A DNA stretch of 45,350 nt, from NCBI GenBank assembly GCA_017448145.1, contig JAFSMA010000039.1:1-45350 (forward strand), read 5' to 3'. The position numbers and the translations under genes are program-made. Every line of letters starts with the position of its first letter. Position 1 is the first letter of the stretch. This document shows positions 32,183-40,682 of the stretch, piece after piece. This stretch comes from Oscillospiraceae bacterium. Lineage in GTDB: Bacteria; Bacillota; Clostridia; Oscillospirales; Oscillospiraceae. The notes below the pieces were generated by a model that saw nothing but the letters and a program-made list of their open reading frames with translations, did no database searches and was not told the DNA's origin.

Positions 32183-33577
32183 TTACTTAGCCAGATACAC
32201 GGCCTTGCAGCCCTTGTAGGTCATATAGCAGTCCAGCTTGGACACCACCTCAAAGGGGGCGTGCATGCTCAGAACAGGCACGCCGGCGTCCAAGGTGGTG
32301 ATGTTGCGGTTGGCCATGTACTGGGCCACGGTGCCGCCGCCGCCGACATCGGTCTTGCCCAGCTCCGCCATCTGCCACATGACGCCGTAGTCGTCCAGCA
32401 CACGGCGAACGTAGGCCACCGTCTCGGCACCGGCATCGCTGGAGCCGGACTTGCCACGGGCACCGGTGTACTTGCACAGGCCCACGCCGTAGTTGAGATA
32501 GGCGGCGTTCTTCTTCTCATACACCTCGGAGAAGTTGGGGTCGAAGGCGGCGGTTACGTCGGTGGACAGGCAGAAGGCCTTTTCGTAGCACTCCCGCAGC
32601 GCCACACCCTGGGCGGCGCATAGATCCTCCATAAAGGTGTCGAAGCAGGCGCTCTGCATGCCGGTGACGCCCATGGAGCCGATCTCCTCCTTGTCCGCCA
32701 GCATGCACACGGCGGTCTTCTCGGGTACGGTGTCCAGATCCAGCAGGGCCCGGAGGGCGGCGTAGCCGCACACCCGGTCGTCGTGGCCGTAGCCGCCGAT
32801 CATGCTGCCGTCCAGGCCGATGGCGGTCACATCCATGGCGGGCACCACCTCCAGCTCGGCGGAAATAAAGTCCTCCTCCACGATGCCGTACTTCTCGTGG
32901 AGCTTTTCCATCACCGTCAGCTTCACCCGGTCGCTGCCCTCACCCTCTACCGGGCGGGAGCCCAGGAGGATGTTGAGGTTTTCGGCGGGAATGGCCTCGT
33001 TCAGGGGCTTCTTGCCCTGCTCGGCGCCCAGATGGGGCAGCAGGTCGGTAACCACGAACTTGGGCTCGCTGCCCTCGCCCAGGGCCACTTCACGAACGGT
33101 GCCGTCCTTCAGCGCCACCACGCCGTAGATGGCCAGGGGAATGGTCACCCACTGGTACTTGCGGATGCCGCCGTAGTAGTGGGTCTTGAGGTAAGCAAGC
33201 TCGCTGTCCTCATAGAGGGGGCTGGGCTTCACGTCCAGCCGGGGGGAGTCGATGTGGGAGGCGGTGATCTGGCAGCCCTGCCGCAGGGATTCCCTGCCCA
33301 TCACAGCCAGCATCACGCTCTTACCCCGGTTGACGGTGTACACCTTGTCCCCGGCGGTCAGGGCCATGCCCCGGGTAAAGGGCTTGAAGCCCGCCGCCTG
33401 AGCCAGAGCCACCGCCTGGGCTACGCAGAGCCGCTCGGTCTTACCCCGCTGCAAAAAGGCCATGTAGCCCTGGCAGTAGTCCGCCATGGCGGCCTCGTCG
33501 GCGGCGGTCAGACGGTCATAGCCGTTCTTGTGGTCGTAAAACAGTTTTTCTTTTCTCTCTTTCAGCGCGTCACTCAT
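32183..33577 (-). CDS. M18 family aminopeptidase
   Basis: A 464-residue dizinc aminopeptidase. Metal and catalytic residues: His and Asp in ASHIDSPRLDVKP, Asp in YGHDDRVCGY, Glu-Glu in DKEEIGSMGVTGM, and His in SMHAPFEVVSK at the C-terminus. M18 enzymes release N-terminal acidic or neutral residues. The start is ATG at 33577 with AGGAGG seven bases upstream; a longer frame to 33619 would lie in the fusion gene. It overlaps the Sua5-CoaE gene by 8 bp and ends the ddl-led gene run. Confidence 0.94.
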   Translation of the reverse strand: MSDALKERKEKLFYDHKNGYDRLTAADEAAMADYCQGYMAFLQRGKTERLCVAQAVALAQAAGFKPFTRGMALTAGDKVYTVNRGKSVMLAVMGRESLRQGCQITASHIDSPRLDVKPSPLYEDSELAYLKTHYYGGIRKYQWVTIPLAIYGVVALKDGTVREVALGEGSEPKFVVTDLLPHLGAEQGKKPLNEAIPAENLNILLGSRPVEGEGSDRVKLTVMEKLHEKYGIVEEDFISAELEVVPAMDVTAIGLDGSMIGGYGHDDRVCGYAALRALLDLDTVPEKTAVCMLADKEEIGSMGVTGMQSACFDTFMEDLCAAQGVALRECYEKAFCLSTDVTAAFDPNFSEVYEKKNAAYLNYGVGLCKYTGARGKSGSSDAGAETVAYVRRVLDDYGVMWQMAELGKTDVGGGGTVAQYMANRNITTLDAGVPVLSMHAPFEVVSKLDCYMTYKGCKAVYLAK

Positions 33578-35198
33578 GGTGTGTTTCCTCCTGTAGCTTT
33601 TGAAAGTTTTGCATGGCAACTTGGCAGAATTCCTCTGCCGAAGACGATGTATTCATCCAAATATCGGTGCAGTTTTCCCGGTAATAGTCATCCCGCTTCT
33701 GGGCCGCCACCCGCATCCGGGCGTAGTCCTCAGAGATGCCGTCCCGGGCCATGATCCGCCGTACCCGGGCCTCCGCCGGGGCCAGCACGGCAACGGTGCG
33801 CCGGCACAGCGCCCCCACCCCCGACTCCACCAGGTTGATGGCGTCGATGCCGATGAGGTCGGCGTCGGACAGGGCCATGCGCCGCTGCAGCTCTGCCGGA
33901 ATGCGGGCAAAAATGATGGCGTCCAGCTTCGCCATGGCGGCGCTGTCTTGGAACACGATGCTCCCCAGCTTCTGCCTGTCAAGCCTCTCGCCCTCAAACA
34001 CATCGCCGAAGGCGTCACGGATGGCATGGCGCAAATCCTCATCGGTGGCAAGCATCTCGTGGTACACCGCGTCGCAGTCCAGCACATAGCCCCCCAGACG
34101 GCGAATGGCCTCCAGGGCGCTGGTCTTTCCCGCGCCGGTGGGGCCGGTGATGCCCACAATCAGGGCCTGGCCCCCGTCCTCCACGTGGAAGCCCGCCGCC
34201 TTTTTCAGCCGGTTGCCCACCGCCAGGCCCAGCCCTGCATCGTCGGGACACTGAGCCCAGATGCGGGGCACGTCCGTGGCGTCAAAGGTGCGCAGGGCGT
34301 CAAACACATGTCGCGCCTGGGCGCTCTTGTCCGCCGCAGGCCCCAGACGGTGAACGGTGTGGCCCGCAAACAGGGGCGCAAACTCGTCAAAGCAGATGAC
34401 GCCGTCCCCAGCCTCCATGTGCCGGATAATAAACCCGGCGCTGCGGTGGGGCGCGCCCGTCACCACCGTCACCGGGGCGTGGGGCGCATAGTGGCGGTAC
34501 TTCATGCCGGGGGCACGGGGTCGCTCCCCCTCCGCCAGCTTGCCCACCACGGCTTTGTCCACAGCCACCGTGCCCAGCACGGCTTCCAGCGATTCCAGCG
34601 GCAGCCCGCCGGGCCGCAGCAGCCGGGGCGGCGTCACCGTCATGTCGATGATGGTGCTCTCCACGCCTACGGCGCAAGGGCCGCCATCCACAATGCCGTC
34701 GATTTTGCCGTCCATATCCTCCAGCATGTGCTGTGCCGTGGTGGGGCTGGGCCGGCCGGAGGTGTTGCCGCTGGGGGCCGCCACCGGCACCCCCGCCGCC
34801 GCGATGATGGCACGGGTAACGGCGTGATCCGGGCAGCGGACGCCCACGGTGTCCAGCCCCCCGGTGGTGCGCAGGGGCACGATGGGTCGCCGCTTCAAAA
34901 TCATGGTCAGCGGCCCCGGCCAGAACCGCTCCGCCAGGGCGTACGCCTCCGGTGGCACCTCCCGACAGTACCGCGCCAGCCACGATGTATCGTCTGGCAC
35001 GTGGATAATCAGCGGGTTATCCTGGGGCCGCCCCTTGGCCTCAAAAATGTGGGCCACCGCCGCCTCGTTCAGCGCATCGGCCCCCAGGCCATACACCGTC
35101 TCCGTGGGGATGCCCAGCAGACCGCCGTTTCGCAGGATGGCCGCGGCCTCCGCCACAGCGTCCTTTTCCCGCTCCGGGTGGAAAATTCTCGTTTTCAA
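33570..35198 (-). CDS. Sua5/TsaC threonylcarbamoyl-AMP synthase fused to dephospho-CoA kinase
   Basis: A 542-residue protein joining two unrelated enzymes. Residues 1-330 are Sua5-type (YrdC domain with PTETVYGLGADA, PSGNTSGRPSPT and VESTII, then linker GMKYRHYAPHAPVTVV and Sua5 C-domain), making threonylcarbamoyl-AMP for t6A37 in tRNA. Residues about 345-542 are CoaE, with P-loop GITGPTGAGKTS (349-360), LDCDAVYHEM and RRIMARDG; CoaE phosphorylates dephospho-CoA in the last CoA step. Both halves keep their catalytic motifs and the reading frame is open throughout, so a real fusion is likely. It follows the LUD gene by 27 bp and overlaps the M18 peptidase gene by 8 bp. Confidence 0.93.
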   Translation of the reverse strand: MKTRIFHPEREKDAVAEAAAILRNGGLLGIPTETVYGLGADALNEAAVAHIFEAKGRPQDNPLIIHVPDDTSWLARYCREVPPEAYALAERFWPGPLTMILKRRPIVPLRTTGGLDTVGVRCPDHAVTRAIIAAAGVPVAAPSGNTSGRPSPTTAQHMLEDMDGKIDGIVDGGPCAVGVESTIIDMTVTPPRLLRPGGLPLESLEAVLGTVAVDKAVVGKLAEGERPRAPGMKYRHYAPHAPVTVVTGAPHRSAGFIIRHMEAGDGVICFDEFAPLFAGHTVHRLGPAADKSAQARHVFDALRTFDATDVPRIWAQCPDDAGLGLAVGNRLKKAAGFHVEDGGQALIVGITGPTGAGKTSALEAIRRLGGYVLDCDAVYHEMLATDEDLRHAIRDAFGDVFEGERLDRQKLGSIVFQDSAAMAKLDAIIFARIPAELQRRMALSDADLIGIDAINLVESGVGALCRRTVAVLAPAEARVRRIMARDGISEDYARMRVAAQKRDDYYRENCTDIWMNTSSSAEEFCQVAMQNFQKLQEETHHE

Positions 35199-35225
35199 TG
35201 GTTTCCCTTCTCGCTTACCTTAAAA

Positions 35226-35864
35226 TCACAGGCCCAGATCCTCGCCCACCAGCACCACTTTAATGCGGCCGGGCACCTTGCAGAACCGGGTCACCACCAT
35301 CTGGGCACAGATGCAGTCCGGGGACTTGCAGTCGCCGCACAGGCCCGTGGCGGTGCAGGGCGTCTTGCCGCCGAAACGCTGGGCGTTGGCAGGAGCGGCG
35401 ATGTGCCGGGCCCGCTGGAACGCCTGCGGCAGATCGCCGCACACCTTGTTCATGCCCGCCACCACAATGACCTGCCGGGGGCCGAAGCACAGCGCCGCCA
35501 CCCGGTTGCCGGTGCCGTCGATGTTCACCAGCTGGCCGTCCTCGGAGATGGCGTTGCTGCTCATGATAAACGTGCCGCAGCCAAGGCCTGCGTGGAGCAG
35601 GGCCATCCGCTCCTCCGGCGTCTGGGCGGTGTCCCGGTCGATGAGGGTCTGGCCCCGGCTTTGCAGCAGCGCCTTCAGCCCCAGCTCGTCCATGGTCATG
35701 GTGCCGCCCCAGGCCACGGTGTCCTCCGCCGGGATCAGCGACAGCACCTTTTCCGCCGCCTCCTGGGCCGTGGCGCAGTAATACGCCTCAAACTGCCGCC
35801 GCCCCAGGTTTTCCGCCACACGGGGGCCCGCCTTGTCGTACCAGTTCTTCTTCGCTTGCAGCAT
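35226..35864 (-). CDS. LUD domain protein (lactate utilisation-like)
   Basis: A 212-residue protein of the LUD/DUF162 fold, used by LutB/LutC lactate oxidation proteins and relatives. Seen: VAWGGTMTMDELGLK, GTFIMSSNAISEDGQLVNIDG and VAALCFGPRQVIVVAG. The C-terminal stretch PCTATGLCGDCKSPDCICAQ holds five cysteines spaced so that an iron-sulphur cluster is conceivable. There are no LutA/LutB partners nearby. It lies 2 bp after prfA, where prmC is often found in Firmicutes. Function unknown. Confidence 0.88.
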   Translation of the reverse strand: MLQAKKNWYDKAGPRVAENLGRRQFEAYYCATAQEAAEKVLSLIPAEDTVAWGGTMTMDELGLKALLQSRGQTLIDRDTAQTPEERMALLHAGLGCGTFIMSSNAISEDGQLVNIDGTGNRVAALCFGPRQVIVVAGMNKVCGDLPQAFQRARHIAAPANAQRFGGKTPCTATGLCGDCKSPDCICAQMVVTRFCKVPGRIKVVLVGEDLGL

Positions 35865-35866
35865 GG

Positions 35867-36940
35867 TTATGCCTCCCCTTCCCCGCCCTGCAATCGGGCG
35901 GTCTGATCATTGAGTGTCAAGGCGTCAATGAGCCCGTCCAAATCGCCGTTGATGATGGCGGTGATGTTGAAATTTTTATTGTCCCCGGTGAGCCGGTGGT
36001 CGGTGACCCGGTTCTGGGGGAAATTGTAGGTGCGGATTTTGCCGCTGCGGTCGCCGGTGCCCACCTGGGCGCGGCGGGTGTCCGCAATGGCGGCGTTCTG
36101 CTTCTCCCGCTCCGCCTCATAGAGCCGGGCCCGGAGAATCTTCATAGCCCTGTCCTTATTCTTATACTGGCTGCGCTCGTCCTGGCACTCCACTACCGTG
36201 CCCGTGGGCAGATGGGTGATGCGGATGGCGGACTCAGTCTTGTTCACGTGCTGTCCTCCCGCGCCGGAGGAGCGGAAGGTGTCGATCTGCAAATCCTTGG
36301 GGTCGATGGTGAGGGCCACCTCCTCCGCCTCGGGCATGACGGCCACGGTGGCGGCAGAGGTCTGGATGCGGCCGCTGGACTCCGTCTCCGGCACCCGCTG
36401 CACCCGGTGGGTGCCCGCCTCGAACTTCAGCCGCGACCAGGCCCCCTCGCCCTCCACGGTGGCCACCGCCTCCTTGATGCCCCCCAGCTCCGTTTCGTTG
36501 ACCGACGCCAGCTCCATGCGGAAGCCCCGCCGCTCGGCGTACATCTGGTACATCCGCAGCAAATCCGCCGCAAAGAGGGCTCCCTCCTCGCCGCCGATGC
36601 CGGAGCGGATCTCCAGAATCACGTTCTTGTCGTCGTTGGGATCACGGGGCAGCAGGAGACGCTTTAGCTCCTCCTCCAGCCGGGCCTTGTCCCCTTCGGC
36701 GGCCTCCAGTTCTTCACGGGCCAGCTCGCCCATCTCAGCATCGGAGAGCAGTTCTCGTGCCTGGTCGGCCCTTTCACAGGCGTCCCGGTACTCCCGGTAG
36801 GCCGCCACGATGGGGGCCAGTTCCTTTTGCTCCCGGCTCAGCTCCTTTAGCTTCTCCCGGTCGCCGTACACCGCCGGGTCGCCCAGGCGCTGTTCCAGTG
36901 CCTCATATCGCGCTGCGATTTTTGCCAATTTATCCAGCAT
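35867..36940 (-). CDS. prfA: Peptide chain release factor 1
   Basis: A 357-residue RF1 that reads UAA and UAG. The GGQ motif is in SSGAGGQHVNKTESAIR; the anticodon-like PxT tripeptide is PET in RVPETESSGRIQTS, matching RF1 rather than the SPF of RF2. Domains 1-4 are complete. The start overlaps the flavodoxin stop by 11 bp. The gene for the RF methylase PrmC, often next to prfA, is not adjacent here. Confidence 0.97.
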   Translation of the reverse strand: MLDKLAKIAARYEALEQRLGDPAVYGDREKLKELSREQKELAPIVAAYREYRDACERADQARELLSDAEMGELAREELEAAEGDKARLEEELKRLLLPRDPNDDKNVILEIRSGIGGEEGALFAADLLRMYQMYAERRGFRMELASVNETELGGIKEAVATVEGEGAWSRLKFEAGTHRVQRVPETESSGRIQTSAATVAVMPEAEEVALTIDPKDLQIDTFRSSGAGGQHVNKTESAIRITHLPTGTVVECQDERSQYKNKDRAMKILRARLYEAEREKQNAAIADTRRAQVGTGDRSGKIRTYNFPQNRVTDHRLTGDNKNFNITAIINGDLDGLIDALTLNDQTARLQGGEGEA

Positions 36941-37427
36941 GATCCTGCTCCAGATACCGCTTCACGTCGCCGATGAACTGCTCTTTCCAGAAGTCGTAGC
37001 CCTCGCTGCCGGGCTGCAACGATACCTCAAAGAGGTGGGGCTGGGCGGTGTACATGTCCATCTGATGGTACACGGATTCATACCGCGCGGTGCTGCTGCG
37101 GGTCAGCAGGTAGGCCACCCGGTCCATTTCCAGCCCCCGGCGCTTGAGATAGCCCCGCACCGGACTGGCGCACCGCCCCGCCCACACAGGGGTGCCGATG
37201 ATGATGAGGCTGTACTCGCTCAGGGGCTTTTTCGTCTCCACCGGGGCCAGCGGCCGGGTGGCCTTGCGCATGGCGTCTCTTCCGGAGCGGAGATAACCCC
37301 GCACGCCGCTGCGATCCTCGCCGTCATCCAGCGCTACCAACTCGGCGTCCAGTGCCTGGGCCACCTCCTCCATGGCGGCCTTGGTATTGCCGCTGCGGGA
37401 ATAATACACGCACAATACGTCGCTCAT
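36930..37427 (-). CDS. Flavodoxin family protein
   Basis: A 165-residue FMN-binding electron carrier. The phosphate loop is VYYSRSGNTKAAMEEVA; the second FMN segment IIIGTPVWAGRCASPVRGYL follows. Length is slightly above a bare flavodoxin. It sits between the ABC-F gene (12 bp upstream) and prfA (11-bp overlap), so it is translated in the same unit. Its redox partner is unknown. Confidence 0.9.
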   Translation of the reverse strand: MSDVLCVYYSRSGNTKAAMEEVAQALDAELVALDDGEDRSGVRGYLRSGRDAMRKATRPLAPVETKKPLSEYSLIIIGTPVWAGRCASPVRGYLKRRGLEMDRVAYLLTRSSTARYESVYHQMDMYTAQPHLFEVSLQPGSEGYDFWKEQFIGDVKRYLEQDHAG

Positions 37428-37439
37428 GTGTCGTTCCTC

Positions 37440-39335
37440 CTATTCTTCCGCCTGTAAACTCAACGTTTCCCAGCGTTCCATTTCCTGTTCCAATTTCGCC
37501 TCGGCGTCCTGCTTCTGCTGATACAGCTCTGCCAGCTTATCCGCCTCCGCGCCGTGGAGGGTCATCTCCTCGTCCAGGCGGCGGCACTCCTCCTCCAGCC
37601 GGGCGATGGCGCTCTCGCAGATGGTGAGCTGTCGCCGGGCCGCCTGCTGGGCGCGGTTGCCCCGGACAGGCCGGGTGTCCCTCTTCTTCTCCGCCGGGGC
37701 AGGGGCGGGCTTTTCCCGCTCCTGGGCCGCCTTCACCGCCCGGTACTGGGCAAAATTCATGGGATAATCGGTGATGGTGCCCTCCGCCAGCTCCCAAATC
37801 CGGGTGGCAAAGCGGTCGATGAAATACCGGTCGTGGCTGACGAACAGCAGCGTGCCCTCAAAGGCCTCCACCGCCTCCTCGATCCACTCCCGTGAGGCGA
37901 TGTCCAGATGGTTGGTGGGCTCGTCCAGAATGAGGAAATTAATCTCCTCGTCCATCAGCATGCACAGCCGCAGCCGCGACAGCTCCCCGCCGGACAGCAC
38001 CGCCACGCTTTTGAATACATCCTCTCCCCGGAAATCGTAGGCCGCCAGCCGGTTGCGGGCGGAGGTGGCGGACATGTTCTTCTTCTCGTAGAACATGGTG
38101 TCCACCATGCTGCGCTCCGGGTGGTCAAAGTGGATGATCTGGGGCAGGTAGGCCGTGCGGACGCTGGGGCCTGTGCGGATGACACCGCCGTCCACGCTCT
38201 CCCGGTTCATGATCATATTCAATAATGTGGTTTTCCCGGTACCGTTCTCCCCCAGCAGGGCGATCCGCTCGCCGGGCACCACGTGGAGATAGATCTCCTC
38301 AAACAGCGTTCTGTCCCCAAAAGCCTTGGTGACGCCCCGGAGCTGCAATACCTCGTCGCCCCGGAACTCCCGGCTGGCGAACCGGGCGTCCATCCGTTTT
38401 GCCTTGGTGGGCTTCACGGTGGTGTTCATCCGGGCGATCCGCTTTTCCATGGAGATGGCCCGGCGATACGTCTTGTCGTTGCCCTTGAAGGCAAACATGC
38501 GCAGCTGCTGGGCGGACTTCTCCAACTGGGCGATTTTGGCCTGCTCCTTTTCGTACTGCTTCAGCTGCTCCTGGTAGCGGCGCTCCTTTTCAATGAAATA
38601 AAAGCTGTAATTGCCGCTGTAAAAGGCGGCCTTGCCGTCCACGATTTCGATGATGCGCGTCACGGTGCGGTCTAAGAAATACCGGTCGTGGGAGATGGTC
38701 AGCACCGTGCCGTGGAAGGATTTGAGATACTCCTCCAGCCACTCCGTGGCCTGCAAATCCAGATGATTGGTGGGCTCGTCCAGCAGCAGGATATCGGTGT
38801 CCTCCAGGATGAGCCGCCCCAGGTTCACCCGGGTCTTTTCCCCGCCGGAGAGCAGGTCAAAGGGCTGGGTGCGCATGGCGGCGGAGATGCGCAGGCCGTT
38901 GGCCACCTTGTTGACGGCGGTGTCGGTGTCATAGCCCCCCAACGCCTCAAACCGGGCGGACAGGTCGCCGTAGCGCTTCAAGGTTTTGGGACTGTCGTCC
39001 CCCGCCGCCATGGCCTGGGCCAGGGTTTCCATCTCCCGCCCCAGGGCCGCCATGCGATCAAAGGCAGAGCGCAGCACGTCCTCCACCGTGAAGCCCGCCG
39101 GCACCACGGGGATCTGGGAAATCAGCCCCAGCCGCCGCCCGGAAGCGATGCTGATCTGGCCGCTGTCGGGGGTCAATTCCCCGGTCAGCAGGCGGAACAG
39201 GGTGGTTTTCCCCGCGCCGTTGCTGCCCAGGATGCCCAGGCGCTCGCCGGTGTCCACCTGGAAGGTGAGGCCGTCCAATATGCGCTTTTCCAGGTCAAAG
39301 GACTTGACCAGCTCCTGTACTTGTATGTCGATCAT
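37440..39335 (-). CDS. ABC-F family ATPase
   Basis: A 631-residue protein with two ABC domains and no membrane part. Walker A motifs are GSNGAGKTTLFRLLTGE and GENGTGKTTLLNM; both signatures are present (LSGGEKTRVNL and LSGGELSRLRL), each followed by DEPTNHLD. A linker (about 235-320) lies between the domains, and the C-terminus is a coiled coil rich in Lys and Glu. Such proteins bind the ribosomal E site and act in translation or, in some, drug protection. Length and tail fit the YdiF/Uup-like housekeeping type more than resistance factors; subgroup is uncertain. It begins directly at the murF stop. Confidence 0.93.
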   Translation of the reverse strand: MIDIQVQELVKSFDLEKRILDGLTFQVDTGERLGILGSNGAGKTTLFRLLTGELTPDSGQISIASGRRLGLISQIPVVPAGFTVEDVLRSAFDRMAALGREMETLAQAMAAGDDSPKTLKRYGDLSARFEALGGYDTDTAVNKVANGLRISAAMRTQPFDLLSGGEKTRVNLGRLILEDTDILLLDEPTNHLDLQATEWLEEYLKSFHGTVLTISHDRYFLDRTVTRIIEIVDGKAAFYSGNYSFYFIEKERRYQEQLKQYEKEQAKIAQLEKSAQQLRMFAFKGNDKTYRRAISMEKRIARMNTTVKPTKAKRMDARFASREFRGDEVLQLRGVTKAFGDRTLFEEIYLHVVPGERIALLGENGTGKTTLLNMIMNRESVDGGVIRTGPSVRTAYLPQIIHFDHPERSMVDTMFYEKKNMSATSARNRLAAYDFRGEDVFKSVAVLSGGELSRLRLCMLMDEEINFLILDEPTNHLDIASREWIEEAVEAFEGTLLFVSHDRYFIDRFATRIWELAEGTITDYPMNFAQYRAVKAAQEREKPAPAPAEKKRDTRPVRGNRAQQAARRQLTICESAIARLEEECRRLDEEMTLHGAEADKLAELYQQKQDAEAKLEQEMERWETLSLQAEE

Positions 39336-40682
39336 TCAGCGTTCCAGTTCCTCTGCAATCTTGTGAAAAGCCATGGCGTGGGATGCCTTTACCAGCACCG
39401 CCGTACCCTCGGTAAACAGCTTCTTGATGGTGGGCATGGCCTCGTGGGTGGTGGCGAACCACAGCGCCGCCGGGTTTTCCGCTGCGATGCCCCGGGACAG
39501 CTCACCGATGGCCACCACGCCATCCAGCCCCATCTCCGCCGTCAGGCGGCCCAAAGCCTCGTGGGCGCTCTTGCCCAGCGCCCCCAGCTCCCCCATGTCT
39601 CCCAGCACTGCCACGCGGCGGCGGCAAGGGGTCTGCATCAGGCATTTCAGTGCCTCGGCCATGGCCTGGGGATTGGCGTTGTAGGAGTCGTCAATCACCA
39701 TACGCCCGCCGGACAGGCGGGCCACCTTCATGCGGCTGCCCACCGGGGCGTAAGACGCCACGCCTGCGGCGATCTCCTCCGCCGTCAGGCCCAATTCCTC
39801 GCCGATGGCGGCAGCCATGGCAGCGGCGTAAATCATATATCGGCCCGGGGTGGGGATGGTCAGGGCATACCGGCCCCGGGGCGTGGTCACCACGCAGTCG
39901 GTGCCGTCCATGCCCTTTTCTACCACGTCCGTCACCCGGACGTTGCAGTTCTCCCCCTCGCCGCACAGCAGCGTGCGGAAGGGCAGATCCAGCGCCCGCA
40001 GCAGTGGGTCGTCGCCGCACAGCACCGCCACGCCGTCTTTATCCAGGTTTTCAAAAATCTCGCACTTGGCCCGCAGCGTGCCCTGCCGGGTGCCGCCCAT
40101 GTTCTCAATGTGGGCGTCCCCCACGTTGGTGATAACGGCGAAGTGGGGCCGCACCATCTCGCCTAAGTAGCGAATCTCTCCGAAATGGTTCATGCCCGTC
40201 TCGATGACCGCCGCCTGGTGCTCAGGTGTCAGCCGCAACAGCATCTGGGGCGTACCGATGTCATTATTGTAATTGGCCTCCGTCCGCAGCGTGTGAAACC
40301 GCCGGGCCAGCACGCAGGCGATCATCTCCTTGGTGGTGGTCTTTCCGGCGCTGCCGGTGACCTGCACCACGGGGATGCTGAACTTGCCCCGGTACCAGGA
40401 CGCCAGCGCCTTCAGCGCCAGCCGGGTGTCTTCCACCAGAATGTACCCCTTGCCGGGCACCATTTCCGCCGGGGCGCGCATGGTGAGGCAGCCCTCGGCG
40501 CCGCCGGTCAAGGCCTTTTCCAGATAGTCGTGGCCGTCAAACCGCTCCCCCACCAGGGGGATAAACAGCTCCCCCGCCGATACGCGGCGGCTGTCGGTGG
40601 TGACGCCGGTGATGGTGCCGCCCCGTTGCAGCAGCCGTCCGCCTACGGCATCGCAGATTTCCGTTATGGTACAGGGTGTCAT
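39336..40682 (-). CDS. murF: UDP-N-acetylmuramoyl-tripeptide--D-alanyl-D-alanine ligase
   Basis: A 448-residue Mur ligase that adds D-Ala-D-Ala to UDP-MurNAc-tripeptide, in the cytoplasm. The ATP motif is QVTGSAGKTTTKEMIA; ETGMNHFGEI and VIDDSYNANPQAM mark the family. The start is ATG at 40682, overlapping the ddl stop (ATGA); a longer frame inside ddl is rejected. It follows ddl, whose product is its substrate, and abuts the ABC-F gene. Confidence 0.96.
   Translation of the reverse strand: MTPCTITEICDAVGGRLLQRGGTITGVTTDSRRVSAGELFIPLVGERFDGHDYLEKALTGGAEGCLTMRAPAEMVPGKGYILVEDTRLALKALASWYRGKFSIPVVQVTGSAGKTTTKEMIACVLARRFHTLRTEANYNNDIGTPQMLLRLTPEHQAAVIETGMNHFGEIRYLGEMVRPHFAVITNVGDAHIENMGGTRQGTLRAKCEIFENLDKDGVAVLCGDDPLLRALDLPFRTLLCGEGENCNVRVTDVVEKGMDGTDCVVTTPRGRYALTIPTPGRYMIYAAAMAAAIGEELGLTAEEIAAGVASYAPVGSRMKVARLSGGRMVIDDSYNANPQAMAEALKCLMQTPCRRRVAVLGDMGELGALGKSAHEALGRLTAEMGLDGVVAIGELSRGIAAENPAALWFATTHEAMPTIKKLFTEGTAVLVKASHAMAFHKIAEELER

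Noticed and set aside
35867-36940. Release factor 2 with programmed frameshift
   Set aside because: The tripeptide is PET, not SPF, and the frame is continuous, so this is RF1.
37440-39335. Antibiotic-resistance ABC-F protein
   Set aside because: The linker is of ordinary length and the C-terminal coiled coil and genomic setting fit the housekeeping YdiF/Uup type; resistance cannot be claimed.
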